Shown here: in pieces, positions 9,462 to 17,771 of the stretch | How positions within the stretch are numbered: the first letter of the stretch is position 1 | How the letters are laid out: each line of letters begins with the position of its first letter | Assembly (NCBI RefSeq): GCF_002813755.1 | Contig: NZ_CP018061.1 | Location: 2,532,001-2,596,000 of the forward strand | Reading direction: 5' to 3' | Source: Enterococcus mundtii | GTDB lineage: Bacteria > Bacillota > Bacilli > Lactobacillales > Enterococcaceae | DNA length: 64,000 nt | Made by a program: the position numbers and the translations under genes | Notes under the pieces: model-generated | The model's database searches: none | Seen by the model: the letters and a program-made list of their open reading frames with translations, nothing else | What the model was told of the DNA's origin: nothing

Positions 9462-9520
9462 ACTATGAATGAATTTCTAGGAAGTAGTAAAGTTTTCGTA
9501 GATTTTTTATTGTACGTACC

Positions 9521-9549
9521 TTGCATTTTAAAATGCTTAGTGCTACTAT
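9521..9549 (+). promoter_or_regulatory. Promoter of tRNA-Lys
   Basis: -35 TTGCAT (9521-9526) and -10 TACTAT (9544-9549) with 17-base spacing, placing the start of transcription about 15 bases before the tRNA. Confidence 0.55.
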
Positions 9550-9569
9550 AATAAAGTACTTTTTCATAT

Positions 9570-9642
<73 letters not shown>

Positions 9643-9659
9643 TTGGGTGCCAAACCCAC

Positions 9660-9723
9660 GTCACCAGTACACTCTTGGCTACTTCGGTAGTTTGGAAAAG
9701 AGTGTACGTGGTGGCATTTTTTT
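9660..9723 (+). terminator. Terminator of tRNA-Lys
   Basis: A long hairpin (TCACCA with a bulge, then GTACACTCTT, pairing with AAGAGTGTAC and TGGTGGC) is followed by seven T. It begins 18 bases after the tRNA. Confidence 0.85.
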
Positions 9724-9832
9724 GTTTTAAACATTTTTTTATCACCTTTAAAAAGGCGTACAAGGGTTTTATTCTCTCCTGTTGATTATTGGGATACTTA
9801 CGTGATTATCATTATCTTCACCACTTATCTAT

Positions 9833-9994
9833 TTACTCCCAAAACGCTTCGCCTCTAAGTAGATGATCTATGCTCTTTTCAAGAATCAAAATATTTCTGT
9901 CTAAATTCTTAGAAAGAATTTCCGCTTTTCGGGTATCTTTCAAAGATAGATTGCCACCATATCTTTCAAAAATATTAGGAACCTTTTGATTCAA
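9833..9994 (-). CDS. Hypothetical 53-residue protein, probably a mobile-element leftover
   Basis: A TTG start directly after a very strong ribosome site (AAGGAGGGGG) opens 53 codons beginning MNQKVPNIFERYGGNLSLKD and ending RGEAFWE. The protein is charged and helical. No family is recognised. It follows the frameshifted frame at 10021-10180 by 26 bases, in the order of a two-gene unit next to a tRNA, a common site for mobile-element remnants. Its origin is inference. Confidence 0.45.
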   Translation of the reverse strand: MNQKVPNIFERYGGNLSLKDTRKAEILSKNLDRNILILEKSIDHLLRGEAFWE

Positions 9995-10020
9995 AAAACC
10001 CCCTCCTTTTCCAGTTAACT

Positions 10021-10200
10021 TTAAACTAAATTAATTGCCTTCTTTCCCTCGCTAATCGTCTCATCCTCTTCATCGAGTACTTGTAATAGCGTTCCCAAAC
10101 TAAACATTTTCTTCTTTTTGTCCCCCAAAAACATACCAAAAAAGCGTTCCATTAACATTTGGTTAACGAAACGCTCTATACATTGTTCAATTATATCATT
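10021..10200 (-). pseudogene. Frameshifted remnant of a small gene
   Basis: Two minus-strand frames meet at a run of seven T (10138-10144 on the plus strand). The upstream frame reads LSLNDIIEQCIERFVNQMLM and then ERF, and the downstream frame reads FGMFLGDKKKKMFSLGTLLQ, VLDEEDETISEGKKAINLV, stop. Removing one base of the run would join them into a continuous protein of 60 or more residues. No start codon is seen for the full frame. The product is not recognised. Between this and the next gene (10201-10324) nothing was identified. Confidence 0.45.
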
Positions 10201-10324
10201 TAAAGATAGATCACTTTCTCTTATTCAGATTGATTCCCTATCTACTCCATAGAAAAATTATGTTTCAGACTCCCTCTGAGATCCATTAAAATTGTCTTTT
10301 TCTCTATCATCTTACCCTTTTTTT

Positions 10325-11332
10325 CTATGAGTACTCAAATTGGCGATAATAGCGTCGAATTTCCAGCGGGTGGCAATTCATTTGTTCGACATAGGCATCA
10401 ATCCGCTGTGTCACGCAATGCATCAATAAGTGAGAAAGCACTCGGCCACGATATTTCTCACTTATTCCTGAAACAGGATAGTCCTTCGTATCGATCAATG
10501 TATAGTTTGCACAAATTCTTGGTAACAATTTAGCGACTCTTTCTGATAATGGGCGTTGTTCGTCTTCTCCTAAAAACACTGTGACAGGTGTAGTTTCATC
10601 AACGATTTCCAACGTTCCGTGAAGAAACTCAGCAGCATGGATCGATTTTGAACGTAACCAGCTTTGTTCCTCCCAGTAGCACATGGCGTAAGAATAGACT
10701 GCACCCCATTGATTTCCCGCACCGATGAAATAATGCATGGCATCATGACGATGTTTCTCCGCAAATCCTCGCCCAAATTCATCCGCCTGCTTCTCAGCTT
10801 CTACTAATCCTTTTGCTAAATATTGTTCCAATTCTTGATAGTAGGCTTCGTAATCAGGAAAATCTCCATGGTTTTTCATTAACCGATCTGCCACCATAAA
10901 GAATTTTATTTGTTCTGTTCCTGCTGCAGGATACGTAATGATATGGTCACATTGTTCCGCCAAAATACTGCCTTTTGTATCAATAAACCCTAATAAGGTT
11001 GCTCCTACTTTTTTGATTTCTTCAACTGATTTAACCACTTCTTGTGTCGTTCCAGTAACAGAGGACAAGATAACTAACGAGTCTTTAGTCAAACGACGGT
11101 TACCGGTTGTATAATATTCTGCCGCATGTTGGACGTAAACTGGTAGGTCGCTTTTTCCATTGATGTAGGTAACTGCTTGCATGGCAGAAGCATACGTACC
11201 ACCAATCCCTAGATAATAAATCGCATCAAAGCCTTGTTCATCAAGGAAATCGACTATTTTTTCAATTTCAGGACGTAGCTCTAACATTCCTTGGATATCA
11301 TCAATTTGTTGTTGTTCATTAAATTTAAGCAT
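10325..11332 (-). CDS. gfrF: SIS-domain deglycase, fructoselysine-6-phosphate deglycase type (FrlB/GfrF)
   Basis: A 335-residue protein with two SIS (sugar isomerase) domains. The first shows YYLGIGGTYASAMQAVTYI and the Ser/Thr-rich phosphosugar loop SSVTGTTQEVVK. The second carries SIHAAEFLHGTLEIVDE, which matches the ESGEFRHGPLEIVE block of E. coli FrlB, and both end in a RRYY motif. FrlB-type enzymes split fructoselysine-6-phosphate into glucose-6-phosphate and lysine. It is the last gene of a PTS operon with a second deglycase, the order of the gfr operon described in Salmonella and the related E. faecium operon. The precise Amadori substrate is inferred from homology and order. Confidence 0.85.
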   Translation of the reverse strand: MLKFNEQQQIDDIQGMLELRPEIEKIVDFLDEQGFDAIYYLGIGGTYASAMQAVTYINGKSDLPVYVQHAAEYYTTGNRRLTKDSLVILSSVTGTTQEVVKSVEEIKKVGATLLGFIDTKGSILAEQCDHIITYPAAGTEQIKFFMVADRLMKNHGDFPDYEAYYQELEQYLAKGLVEAEKQADEFGRGFAEKHRHDAMHYFIGAGNQWGAVYSYAMCYWEEQSWLRSKSIHAAEFLHGTLEIVDETTPVTVFLGEDEQRPLSERVAKLLPRICANYTLIDTKDYPVSGISEKYRGRVLSHLLMHCVTQRIDAYVEQMNCHPLEIRRYYRQFEYS

Positions 11333-11342
11333 TTTTCCACCT

Positions 11343-12392
11343 CTAAATTTTACTTTTTAAAACTTGATCAAAGTCATCAAAAATACGGTTATTCAAATCG
11401 ATCCCTTTAGCACCTGCCCCGAGATAGGAGAAAATTTGGAACGGAATAACTAAAAGCAAAGAAGAAAAAGTTTCTTCACATGCTACATCCAGCCCAAGTG
11501 TATCGGGATTCTTTGCTACTGCTGTGGTGATCGTATAAGCTTTTCCTACATGAGATTCTATATAATCATGCAATAGTTGGGCTCTTGATTGATTCGAGCT
11601 TGGTGCTTCTATAAAGAAGAGCACATGTTGATGATTGGCTTCAAGATAAGGTCCGTGCATATAAGCTTCCAATTCAAACCCTTGAGAAGGCACTCGAATG
11701 GTTTCGGTGAATTTCGTTTCAAATTCTTTAGCGGTTCCCCAGTTTGGTCCATAACCGACTGCCACAAACCGATTCGCTAGTTTAAAGATGCTTGCGTTTT
11801 TCTCAAAAAAATCAATCGTTTTAGCTATAACTTGCGGAATGGCCTCAATCATCTCCTCTAACTGGTTTTTGGTCATCGACACTTGTTCATCGGATAGTAT
11901 TCCTTTACTGTAACCAATAGATACCCCCATTAAATAGAGTTGTAATACCGTTGCTACATATCCTTTTGTCACGAATCCAACGGTTTCGATCCCAGTTCCT
12001 AGATCAATTCTTTCGTTTGCTTTTTGAGCCAGAAGACTTTGGGAATCACTACTTAAACTGATTGTGTAAAAACCTTGTTCGGACAAATGCGCCACTGCAT
12101 CTATAGTAGAGGTACTTTTTCCGCTTTGAGAAACCGCCAAAACTGTCTCTATTTCTTTAGAAAGATGTCCGTAATGATTAAAGTGGTATGGCTCTTCAAT
12201 AGTGACAGTGATCCCCGCTAATTTCTCCATCGCGTACTTTGCTGCTAAACAGGCATTTGAAGAAGAACCTGTTGCCAAAATCAATAGATGTTCGATCGCA
12301 GCTCTTTTTTCTTCTTTTTTAGGAACAAATTCCTGCAAGATCTTAACTAATGTTGCTTGCTCTTCCTGTATATAGTCCATCATTGTTGCCAC
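11343..12392 (-). CDS. gfrE: SIS-domain deglycase, glucoselysine-6-phosphate deglycase type (GfrE)
   Basis: A 349-residue double-SIS protein. It has LILATGSSSNACLAAKYAMEKL and the phosphosugar loop SQSGKSTSTIDAV in the first domain, and SQGFELEAYMHGPYLEAN, the family's EFxHGP-like block, in the second. In E. faecium a protein of this type, encoded beside a FrlB relative and a mannose-family PTS, was shown to be glucoselysine-6-phosphate deglycase. The start is a GTG seven bases after GGAGG. It lies 10 bases before gfrF and 12 after the IID gene. The generic alternative is another amino-sugar isomerase or deaminase. Confidence 0.8.
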   Translation of the reverse strand: MATMMDYIQEEQATLVKILQEFVPKKEEKRAAIEHLLILATGSSSNACLAAKYAMEKLAGITVTIEEPYHFNHYGHLSKEIETVLAVSQSGKSTSTIDAVAHLSEQGFYTISLSSDSQSLLAQKANERIDLGTGIETVGFVTKGYVATVLQLYLMGVSIGYSKGILSDEQVSMTKNQLEEMIEAIPQVIAKTIDFFEKNASIFKLANRFVAVGYGPNWGTAKEFETKFTETIRVPSQGFELEAYMHGPYLEANHQHVLFFIEAPSSNQSRAQLLHDYIESHVGKAYTITTAVAKNPDTLGLDVACEETFSSLLLVIPFQIFSYLGAGAKGIDLNNRIFDDFDQVLKSKI

Positions 12393-12404
12393 AACAATTC
12401 CTCC

Positions 12405-13229
12405 TTAAAAGAGTCCAATCAAGGATCCCAAAATACCTAAGACTGCTAATCCAAGCAGGATAATCAACGGTTTGACTTCTTTTTTCAAAAGATAAAAGAC
12501 AGCGCCAAATGCACCTAATGATAAAATTTTCGGTACGATATCATCAAAGATACTTTGTACCGTAACCGCATTCTCTCCTGAACCGATCTGCAACGGAATG
12601 TTGATATCAATCATCGTAGCGGTCATTCCTCCTACGACCATCAACCCAATAATCGCCGCGCCATAGGTTAAGCTTTCCATCAAACCGTTTTCCTGAATTT
12701 TCTTTAAAAATCCCGATCCAAGTTTATATCCCCAACCAGTCGCAAAATAACGAAATAGTAGATGTGGGACATTGAAAATCAATAGAAACAGAATCGGACC
12801 TAGTATATTCCCTTGTAATGCCAATGAAGTTCCTACCCCTGTGGCAATTAACCGTAACGTTCCCCAAAAGAAAGAATCGCCAATCCCTGCTAAAGGCCCC
12901 ATCAAAGAAGTCTTGATGTTTTCGATTGCTGATGAATCAAAATTCGGATCATTGCTATTTTCTTCTTCCATCGCCGCGTTGATTCCTAAAATAAGCGTGA
13001 CGATATGCGGGGTCGTGTTGAAAAATTCCAGATGTCGTTTCAACGCATCAGCCATAGATTCTTTTGTTTTATAGAGTTTCTTCAAAATCGGAATCATAGC
13101 ATAGACATAGGCTAAATTCATTTGTCGCTCATAGTTCCATGAGAACTCCATTTGAAATGAACGCCAAAAGACATGATTCAACTCTTTCTTGGTAATCTCG
13201 GGTTTCTCATTAGAAGTCTTCTTCATCAT
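12405..13229 (-). CDS. gfrD: PTS EIID component, mannose family (GfrD-like)
   Basis: A membrane protein of 274 residues with the EIID signature region SFQMEFSWNYERQMNLAYVYAMIPILKKLY at its N-terminus and SLMGPLAGIGDSFFWGTLR in the middle, followed by hydrophobic segments. With EIIC it forms the sugar channel. I place the start at the ATG at 13229, six bases after GGAGG; the first in-frame start codon, at 13230-13232, is a TTG. It overlaps the end of the EIIC gene by 20 bases, showing coupled translation. Substrate is inferred from the deglycases downstream. Confidence 0.93.
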   Translation of the reverse strand: MMKKTSNEKPEITKKELNHVFWRSFQMEFSWNYERQMNLAYVYAMIPILKKLYKTKESMADALKRHLEFFNTTPHIVTLILGINAAMEEENSNDPNFDSSAIENIKTSLMGPLAGIGDSFFWGTLRLIATGVGTSLALQGNILGPILFLLIFNVPHLLFRYFATGWGYKLGSGFLKKIQENGLMESLTYGAAIIGLMVVGGMTATMIDINIPLQIGSGENAVTVQSIFDDIVPKILSLGAFGAVFYLLKKEVKPLIILLGLAVLGILGSLIGLF

Positions 13230-13995
13230 CAAGTACCTCCCCTGAAGTCATTTGAACAGATTGCCCTTGTTCACGAATGTTTCTTAAATTCACAACTACA
13301 ACAGCAGTTATCGCTCCAAAGATCGCAATCCCCGTAACAGGAATCTCTAAATAAGCTGCTAATGCAAAACCTAAAAAGAAATAAGGAGCAACTTGTTTGT
13401 TGATCAGCAACCGAGCCAACATGGCAAACCCTAAGGCTGGAATCAAACCAGTTGCAACTGATAATCCATTCTGTACAAATACCGGAATCATCTCCAATAA
13501 CTTACTAATCGTATTGCTGCCCACCATGAAGGAAATCGTAACTATAAGGGCTAACATCAAAGACAAGCCAAAACCGGCTAATAAGTGCATTCGTTCCACG
13601 CCTTTGTAATTCCCATCAGTCGCGTATAAATCAGCTTTTTGGTTCATCATTGGAATAAGCAGTCCTAAGTATACATTTTTCAGGATTAGCGTTAATGTAG
13701 CGATTGGAAGTCCTAATAGTAAAGCCGTCTCAGTTCCCGCTCCAGCTGTAATTGCGAATGCTGTGCCAAGAATTCCTCCTGTTACAACATCTGGTGGGAT
13801 AGAAGCACCTACAGAAAACGAACCAATAAAAGCTAATTCCAGTGTGGCACCCATAATAATTCCTGTGTTTACGTCCCCTAATACGATTCCTGTAAACAAC
13901 CCAGTAACAATCGGACGCGACAGTAATGACGTTCCCAATGCGTATTCAGACTGCGCAATAAATGCAACAATTCCAAGTAATATTGCTTGCAGCAT
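13210..13995 (-). CDS. gfrC: PTS EIIC component, mannose family (GfrC-like)
   Basis: A 261-residue membrane permease of the mannose-sorbose family. It has glycine-rich hydrophobic segments with VTGLFTGIVLGDVNTGIIMG, ATLELAFIGSFSVGASIPPD and GTAFAITAGAG, the conserved EIIC order. The C-terminus is acidic (DDEEDF). It sits between EIIB and EIID in one operon and together with EIID should form the translocation unit for Amadori-type sugars. Confidence 0.94.
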   Translation of the reverse strand: MLQAILLGIVAFIAQSEYALGTSLLSRPIVTGLFTGIVLGDVNTGIIMGATLELAFIGSFSVGASIPPDVVTGGILGTAFAITAGAGTETALLLGLPIATLTLILKNVYLGLLIPMMNQKADLYATDGNYKGVERMHLLAGFGLSLMLALIVTISFMVGSNTISKLLEMIPVFVQNGLSVATGLIPALGFAMLARLLINKQVAPYFFLGFALAAYLEIPVTGIAIFGAITAVVVVNLRNIREQGQSVQMTSGEVLDDEEDF

Positions 13996-14012
13996 CTCTT
14001 TTGCTCCTTTCT

Positions 14013-14483
14013 TTATAAAACATCTTCGACAGCGACTTTTTTATCCGAAGGTACTTGACGGATATCGACAGCAATTCCTTTAGCAATCATTTTTTTCAAA
14101 ATTTCTTCTTCCGCAGGTAAAATATTAACTGCCTTTCCAATATTCTTAGTTCCTTCTTTGGCTTTGATCCCACCCAAATTGACTTTAGTGATTTCTGGAT
14201 AGTGTTCTGCTAATCTATAGGCATCCTCGATGGAATCTACTACGATGAACAATTTGTATTTATCGGTCACGCCGCTTTGTAATGCTTGGATGGAATCCTC
14301 AATTGTTTTAATCACCAGTTTGATGCCTTGCGGTTTTGCTAGTTTGATCGCTGTCTTACGAATATCATTTGTCGGCACATCATCATTGGCAATCAAGATG
14401 CAATCTGCGCCTAAATTTTGCGTCCAGGAAAATGCGACTTGTCCGTGTAATAGTCGATGATCGACTCGTGTCAAAATAATCAT
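14013..14483 (-). CDS. gfrB: PTS EIIB component, mannose family (GfrB-like)
   Basis: A 156-residue cytosolic protein, typical length for free mannose-family EIIB. The phosphoryl-accepting His is in the RVDHRLLHGQVAFSW motif (His13). It takes the phosphoryl group from EIIA and passes it to the sugar during transport. AGGAGGG precedes the ATG. It lies 10 bases after the EIIA gene and 17 before EIIC. Confidence 0.94.
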   Translation of the reverse strand: MIILTRVDHRLLHGQVAFSWTQNLGADCILIANDDVPTNDIRKTAIKLAKPQGIKLVIKTIEDSIQALQSGVTDKYKLFIVVDSIEDAYRLAEHYPEITKVNLGGIKAKEGTKNIGKAVNILPAEEEILKKMIAKGIAVDIRQVPSDKKVAVEDVL

Positions 14484-14493
14484 GTTGTCCCTC

Positions 14494-14913
14494 CTAAAAT
14501 TCTTCTTCTTCGATTTCTTTTTCTACACTATCATTACAAAACTGGATCATCTCTTTCGAATTGGCCAGCGTTTGGTGGATCGTTTCTGAGATTGCACCTC
14601 CTCTTTGAAATTGTGTCGTCAATTCAATCAACAATGGCAAATTCAAGCCTGCAATCAAGTAAAAATTTGGTTGTTGGATATAACGCAAAAATTCATTGTT
14701 CACGCTACCGCCGAAAATATCTGTGATAACGATCACTTCAGAATGTTTATATGTTTGCATCAGGGTATCCACCGTTGTCGTCAGATCAAATGTTTCTTCC
14801 ACATAGCAGTCAATCGCAACGACTGATTGTTTTTTACCGCAGATAAGTTCTAACGAATGTAAGATTCCTGATGCAAATCTTCCGTGTGATGCTAAAATAA
14901 CGATTTGTTCCAC
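14494..14913 (-). CDS. gfrA: PTS EIIA component, mannose family (GfrA-like)
   Basis: A protein of 139 residues with the EIIA-Man fold pattern. The active His is in ILASHGRFASG near residue 10, and VIVITDIFGGSVNNEFLR follows in the middle. It accepts phosphate from HPr. The longest frame starts at 14982, but that would place coding sequence across the hairpin and the -24/-12 promoter. A GTG at 14913 after GAGGTG gives the normal N-terminus (EQIVILASHG), so that start is chosen. It is the first gene of the operon. Confidence 0.92.
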   Translation of the reverse strand: MEQIVILASHGRFASGILHSLELICGKKQSVVAIDCYVEETFDLTTTVDTLMQTYKHSEVIVITDIFGGSVNNEFLRYIQQPNFYLIAGLNLPLLIELTTQFQRGGAISETIHQTLANSKEMIQFCNDSVEKEIEEEEF

Positions 14914-14954
14914 TGCTTTCACCTCACTTTGCTCCAAGTTACACCTTACTAAAC

Positions 14955-14970
14955 GCAAAAAGCGTGCCAA
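14955..14970 (-). promoter_or_regulatory. Sigma-54 (-24/-12) promoter of the gfr-like PTS operon
   Basis: On the minus strand the sequence reads TTGGCACG, four bases, then TTGC. This matches the consensus TGGCAC-N5-TTGC, with the GG and GC invariant pairs correctly spaced. It is about 42 bases before the GTG start of gfrA, and the neighbouring activator is a sigma-54-dependent one. Confidence 0.88.
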
Positions 14971-14988
14971 AAAAAGTGGCACGCTTTT
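14957..14988 (-). terminator. Hairpin ending the gfrR-like gene, overlapping the sigma-54 promoter
   Basis: GCGTGCCA (14962-14969) pairs with TGGCACGC (14977-14984), flanked by A4 and T4, with a TTTTT run on the minus strand. It lies 9-39 bases past the activator stop. One arm is also the -24 element of the operon promoter. Confidence 0.75.
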
Positions 14989-14996
14989 CTTATTGA

Positions 14997-17771
14997 TTAA
15001 AAGTCCGCTTCACCCATTGAATAATCAGTGTTTCCAAATAAAACATCATAAATGTAGCAAACTTCAGATTCCGGTATCGCGACACTGTAAACCTTCTCAA
15101 TGACACTAAACGCTTTTTTGATTTCATTCAGCTGTTTTTCATGACACTGGAGTAATGTGTTGCTAGCATGATAATTATCAATGGCTTCGTTTCGAATAAG
15201 ACGTTCAATCAAGCAACTCGTATGGACAAACAACGCAAGTTTGCGATCATTGGTGATCCGTTGCTGCCACATGCGTTCCAGATCTCCCGCGAAAAATTCC
15301 ATTTGGGAAATTACTTTTTCTGTATCTAGAATCGTTACCGATTGAATCACTCGATTCAATGAAAAGTTTCTTACTAATTGATTGTTCACATAGGCGATCA
15401 TCTCTTCATCCAATTCTTCCTTTAACCAACTTAATAACACTTCTGTCCCAGCGCCTGAAATCAGTTCTTCTAAAGAAATAAAAGGTGCCAGCTCTTGGCG
15501 AGGTTTAGTGGTTCCTATAATACCAACAACATCATAAGATGTTAATATCTGTTTCATATGTTCACTATTTTCCAACTGGTTGAATTCATAAGGAAGGATC
15601 CGAATCTGTAAATGATCAGGAATACTTTTTTCTAATAAGGTGGAGATTTGAACAGCGGTTCCAATTCCAGTTGAACAAGTCGTAATGACAACTTTCTCTT
15701 TTTTAACTTTCGGAAGAATGATCTCCCATTCATTTTGGTGGCAAGCATTTACCCGCTCAGGAATCTCTCTCAACGAAACGTTCTGCTGAATGCATTCTCC
15801 GACAGCGATGGCTACACTTGTCGTTACATTGTTCATCATGACAATCGGTACCTTCAATTCTGGAATATATTGATAGATTTCTTTCAAAGAACCCATGTCG
15901 AACAAGACAACTAGTCCATTAGATACGTCGTTTTTCTGAATATATGCGGTGACTCTTTCCGCAATTTGCTTAGGAGTAACTTCTAATGGCATATCAAAAG
16001 ATTGAAAAACCGATTCATTCAGTAAGCGGTTCGCAACATTTGCGATACTGCTAGCAGTTGCATAGCCATGGGCTACTATGATGCTTCGTGGAAGCAACGT
16101 TTCTTTGGAATATCCCATATCGTTGATATAAAGTGTAAAAATGATTCGGTCCATACTCGTTAGTTCAATATCCAATGCGTTTTGTACTAAACCTATCAGA
16201 TTTTCTGTGTAGCGATCACTTGTAGAATAATGCTTCTTAACACTTTTCAACAGGTCTTCTGTCAATAAAAGTTTGTCTTGATCATCTGGCAGCCACTCCA
16301 CATTTCTGCGCAGCCACAAATAATAACTGATCGTATAAACCATACTACCGTTAAAGTTAATTTGGAAAGAATGCTCGATTTGCTCCATCATTCGCTGAAC
16401 ATGCTCTGTCACAAAAATCATTGTCCGCTGTTTTTGTTCCTGCTTATGGTCAAACAATAAATTTTCAAACAGCCTTTCAATCACTTTAGAAATAGGAGGG
16501 ACAGCTGTTGCAAAGTCCTGTCCCGCTTGGACATAATTGAACAAAATCTGTTCATACGTTTGAATGATTTTTTGCTGTTCTGGCTCACTTTCCGCAGTTA
16601 GTTGCTGGATTTGCGTTTGCCCATCAATAAGAATCGGTTGCATCATCACTAATTCATTGGGTTCCTTTGTCAACTGCAATAACTGTTCTGGTAAATGATA
16701 CACAGTGACCACTATTTTTTTCACCCCCCGTTTTAGACTGGCTGTATAGCTTTTAGCTGTAATAATCTTAATCATACTTTTCAATTCACCGACATTCCCA
16801 GAAAAATGACTAGTCGTTAATATTTCGATTACTTGGGGCGAGAGCTCCAAGGGCAGGCCAATACGCTTTTGCTCGTCAAAGAATGCTTGCAAGGTCAGCT
16901 GTTTCCGTTCGGAAATCGTCCGTTCTTCCAAAGCAGGCAGTGTTGCTTGAATTGGGATTCGTCGCAAAAAGGTTGTTAGAAATGTTTGTTTCAAATCTTC
17001 GGTCGTCGCAAACACCAGCCGACAATCCACTGGGATTGACCGGCTCTTATCCCCCATTCGATAGATAACTCCCTGATCCATAAAAGTGAATAATTTTTCC
17101 TGTCCTTCGGCATTCAGTCGATGAACTTCATCTAGGAATAGTACCCCGCCGGCTGCTGCTTCAAATGCACCTCTACGATCTTCTTCTGCTCCAGTGAAGG
17201 CTCCTTTCACATGTCCAAATAAATTACTCGTCAATAAATCTTGGTTGTTGGCATACTGCGCGCAATTGATCGTGATCAACGGAGCATCGCTCTCTAATAA
17301 TTCATTTTCCACACAATAATGATGGAACATTTTTACAAGAAAACTCTTCCCAGTTCCACTTTCCCCCGTCAGCAAGAAGGGAAGCCCACCATTTGGATAG
17401 AAGGCTGCCATCTTGACCTGTTCAATCACTTCTGCCAGACTGCCTTTGCTGCCGATTACACTGGAAAAGAAATCTTCTTTTCGATCAAAAAAGGGCTTTT
17501 CTGCTCCAACAGCAGCTAGACTATCATATACGTTTTGGGTTAAGGGGTAATTTTGGATTTCAAATGCCTGTTTATGAAAAAAATACACTGGCCGGGTAGT
17601 AATTTTTACTAGATGTCTTTCTTCCGTTAACTGATTTAAATAGTGACTGATCGTGTTTCTCTTGACTAAAAACTTCTCAGCAATATCCTTCGCGGTGAAA
17701 ATATCGCTTACATTTTCGATAGAGAAAAAAGCTGTTTGATTTTGTAAGTAAGCAAGTAATTGTTCTTTCAT
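14997..17771 (-). CDS. gfrR: LevR-type sigma-54-dependent activator with PTS regulation domains
   Basis: A protein of about 924 residues. N-terminal helix-turn-helix (about 20-60), then a sigma-54-interacting AAA+ domain with Walker A GESGTGKS, the sigma-54 contact loop GAFTGA and Walker B GVLFLDEVHRL. After this come a PRD, an EIIA-Man-like domain (IVAHGYATASSI), an EIIB-like domain with a CSTGIGTA loop and a second PRD near the C-terminus. This is the layout of LevR/MtlR-type activators, which sense the state of a PTS. The start is the ATG at 17771 after AAGGAG, not the ATG 69 bases upstream. It should switch on the -24/-12 promoter just downstream of its own terminator. The name gfrR is by analogy with Salmonella. 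Confidence 0.9.
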   Translation of the reverse strand: MKEQLLAYLQNQTAFFSIENVSDIFTAKDIAEKFLVKRNTISHYLNQLTEERHLVKITTRPVYFFHKQAFEIQNYPLTQNVYDSLAAVGAEKPFFDRKEDFFSSVIGSKGSLAEVIEQVKMAAFYPNGGLPFLLTGESGTGKSFLVKMFHHYCVENELLESDAPLITINCAQYANNQDLLTSNLFGHVKGAFTGAEEDRRGAFEAAAGGVLFLDEVHRLNAEGQEKLFTFMDQGVIYRMGDKSRSIPVDCRLVFATTEDLKQTFLTTFLRRIPIQATLPALEERTISERKQLTLQAFFDEQKRIGLPLELSPQVIEILTTSHFSGNVGELKSMIKIITAKSYTASLKRGVKKIVVTVYHLPEQLLQLTKEPNELVMMQPILIDGQTQIQQLTAESEPEQQKIIQTYEQILFNYVQAGQDFATAVPPISKVIERLFENLLFDHKQEQKQRTMIFVTEHVQRMMEQIEHSFQINFNGSMVYTISYYLWLRRNVEWLPDDQDKLLLTEDLLKSVKKHYSTSDRYTENLIGLVQNALDIELTSMDRIIFTLYINDMGYSKETLLPRSIIVAHGYATASSIANVANRLLNESVFQSFDMPLEVTPKQIAERVTAYIQKNDVSNGLVVLFDMGSLKEIYQYIPELKVPIVMMNNVTTSVAIAVGECIQQNVSLREIPERVNACHQNEWEIILPKVKKEKVVITTCSTGIGTAVQISTLLEKSIPDHLQIRILPYEFNQLENSEHMKQILTSYDVVGIIGTTKPRQELAPFISLEELISGAGTEVLLSWLKEELDEEMIAYVNNQLVRNFSLNRVIQSVTILDTEKVISQMEFFAGDLERMWQQRITNDRKLALFVHTSCLIERLIRNEAIDNYHASNTLLQCHEKQLNEIKKAFSVIEKVYSVAIPESEVCYIYDVLFGNTDYSMGEADF

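Larger units (their letters stand above)
9189..9569. other. Intergenic region with a minus-strand hairpin, a small ORF and the tRNA promoter
   Basis: The 5' part (9189-9330) should hold the promoter of the DUF1836-degV operon; no clear pair of hexamers was picked. It then holds a terminator-like hairpin, a 26-codon reading frame and the tRNA-Lys promoter, each listed separately. Confidence 0.5.

Noticed and set aside
9521..9552. tRNA promoter with TATAAT (9547-9552) as -10
   Set aside because: The spacer to TTGCAT would be 20 bases; TACTAT at 9544-9549 gives 17.
14914..14982. Upstream extension of the PTS IIA gene to 14982
   Set aside because: The extension would translate the terminator hairpin and the sigma-54 promoter; a GTG with a ribosome site at 14913 gives the conserved N-terminus.
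14977..14992. Second -24/-12 promoter on the plus strand of the same palindrome
   Set aside because: TGGCAC is present but the spacing element that follows does not contain TTGC, and no plus-strand gene lies downstream.
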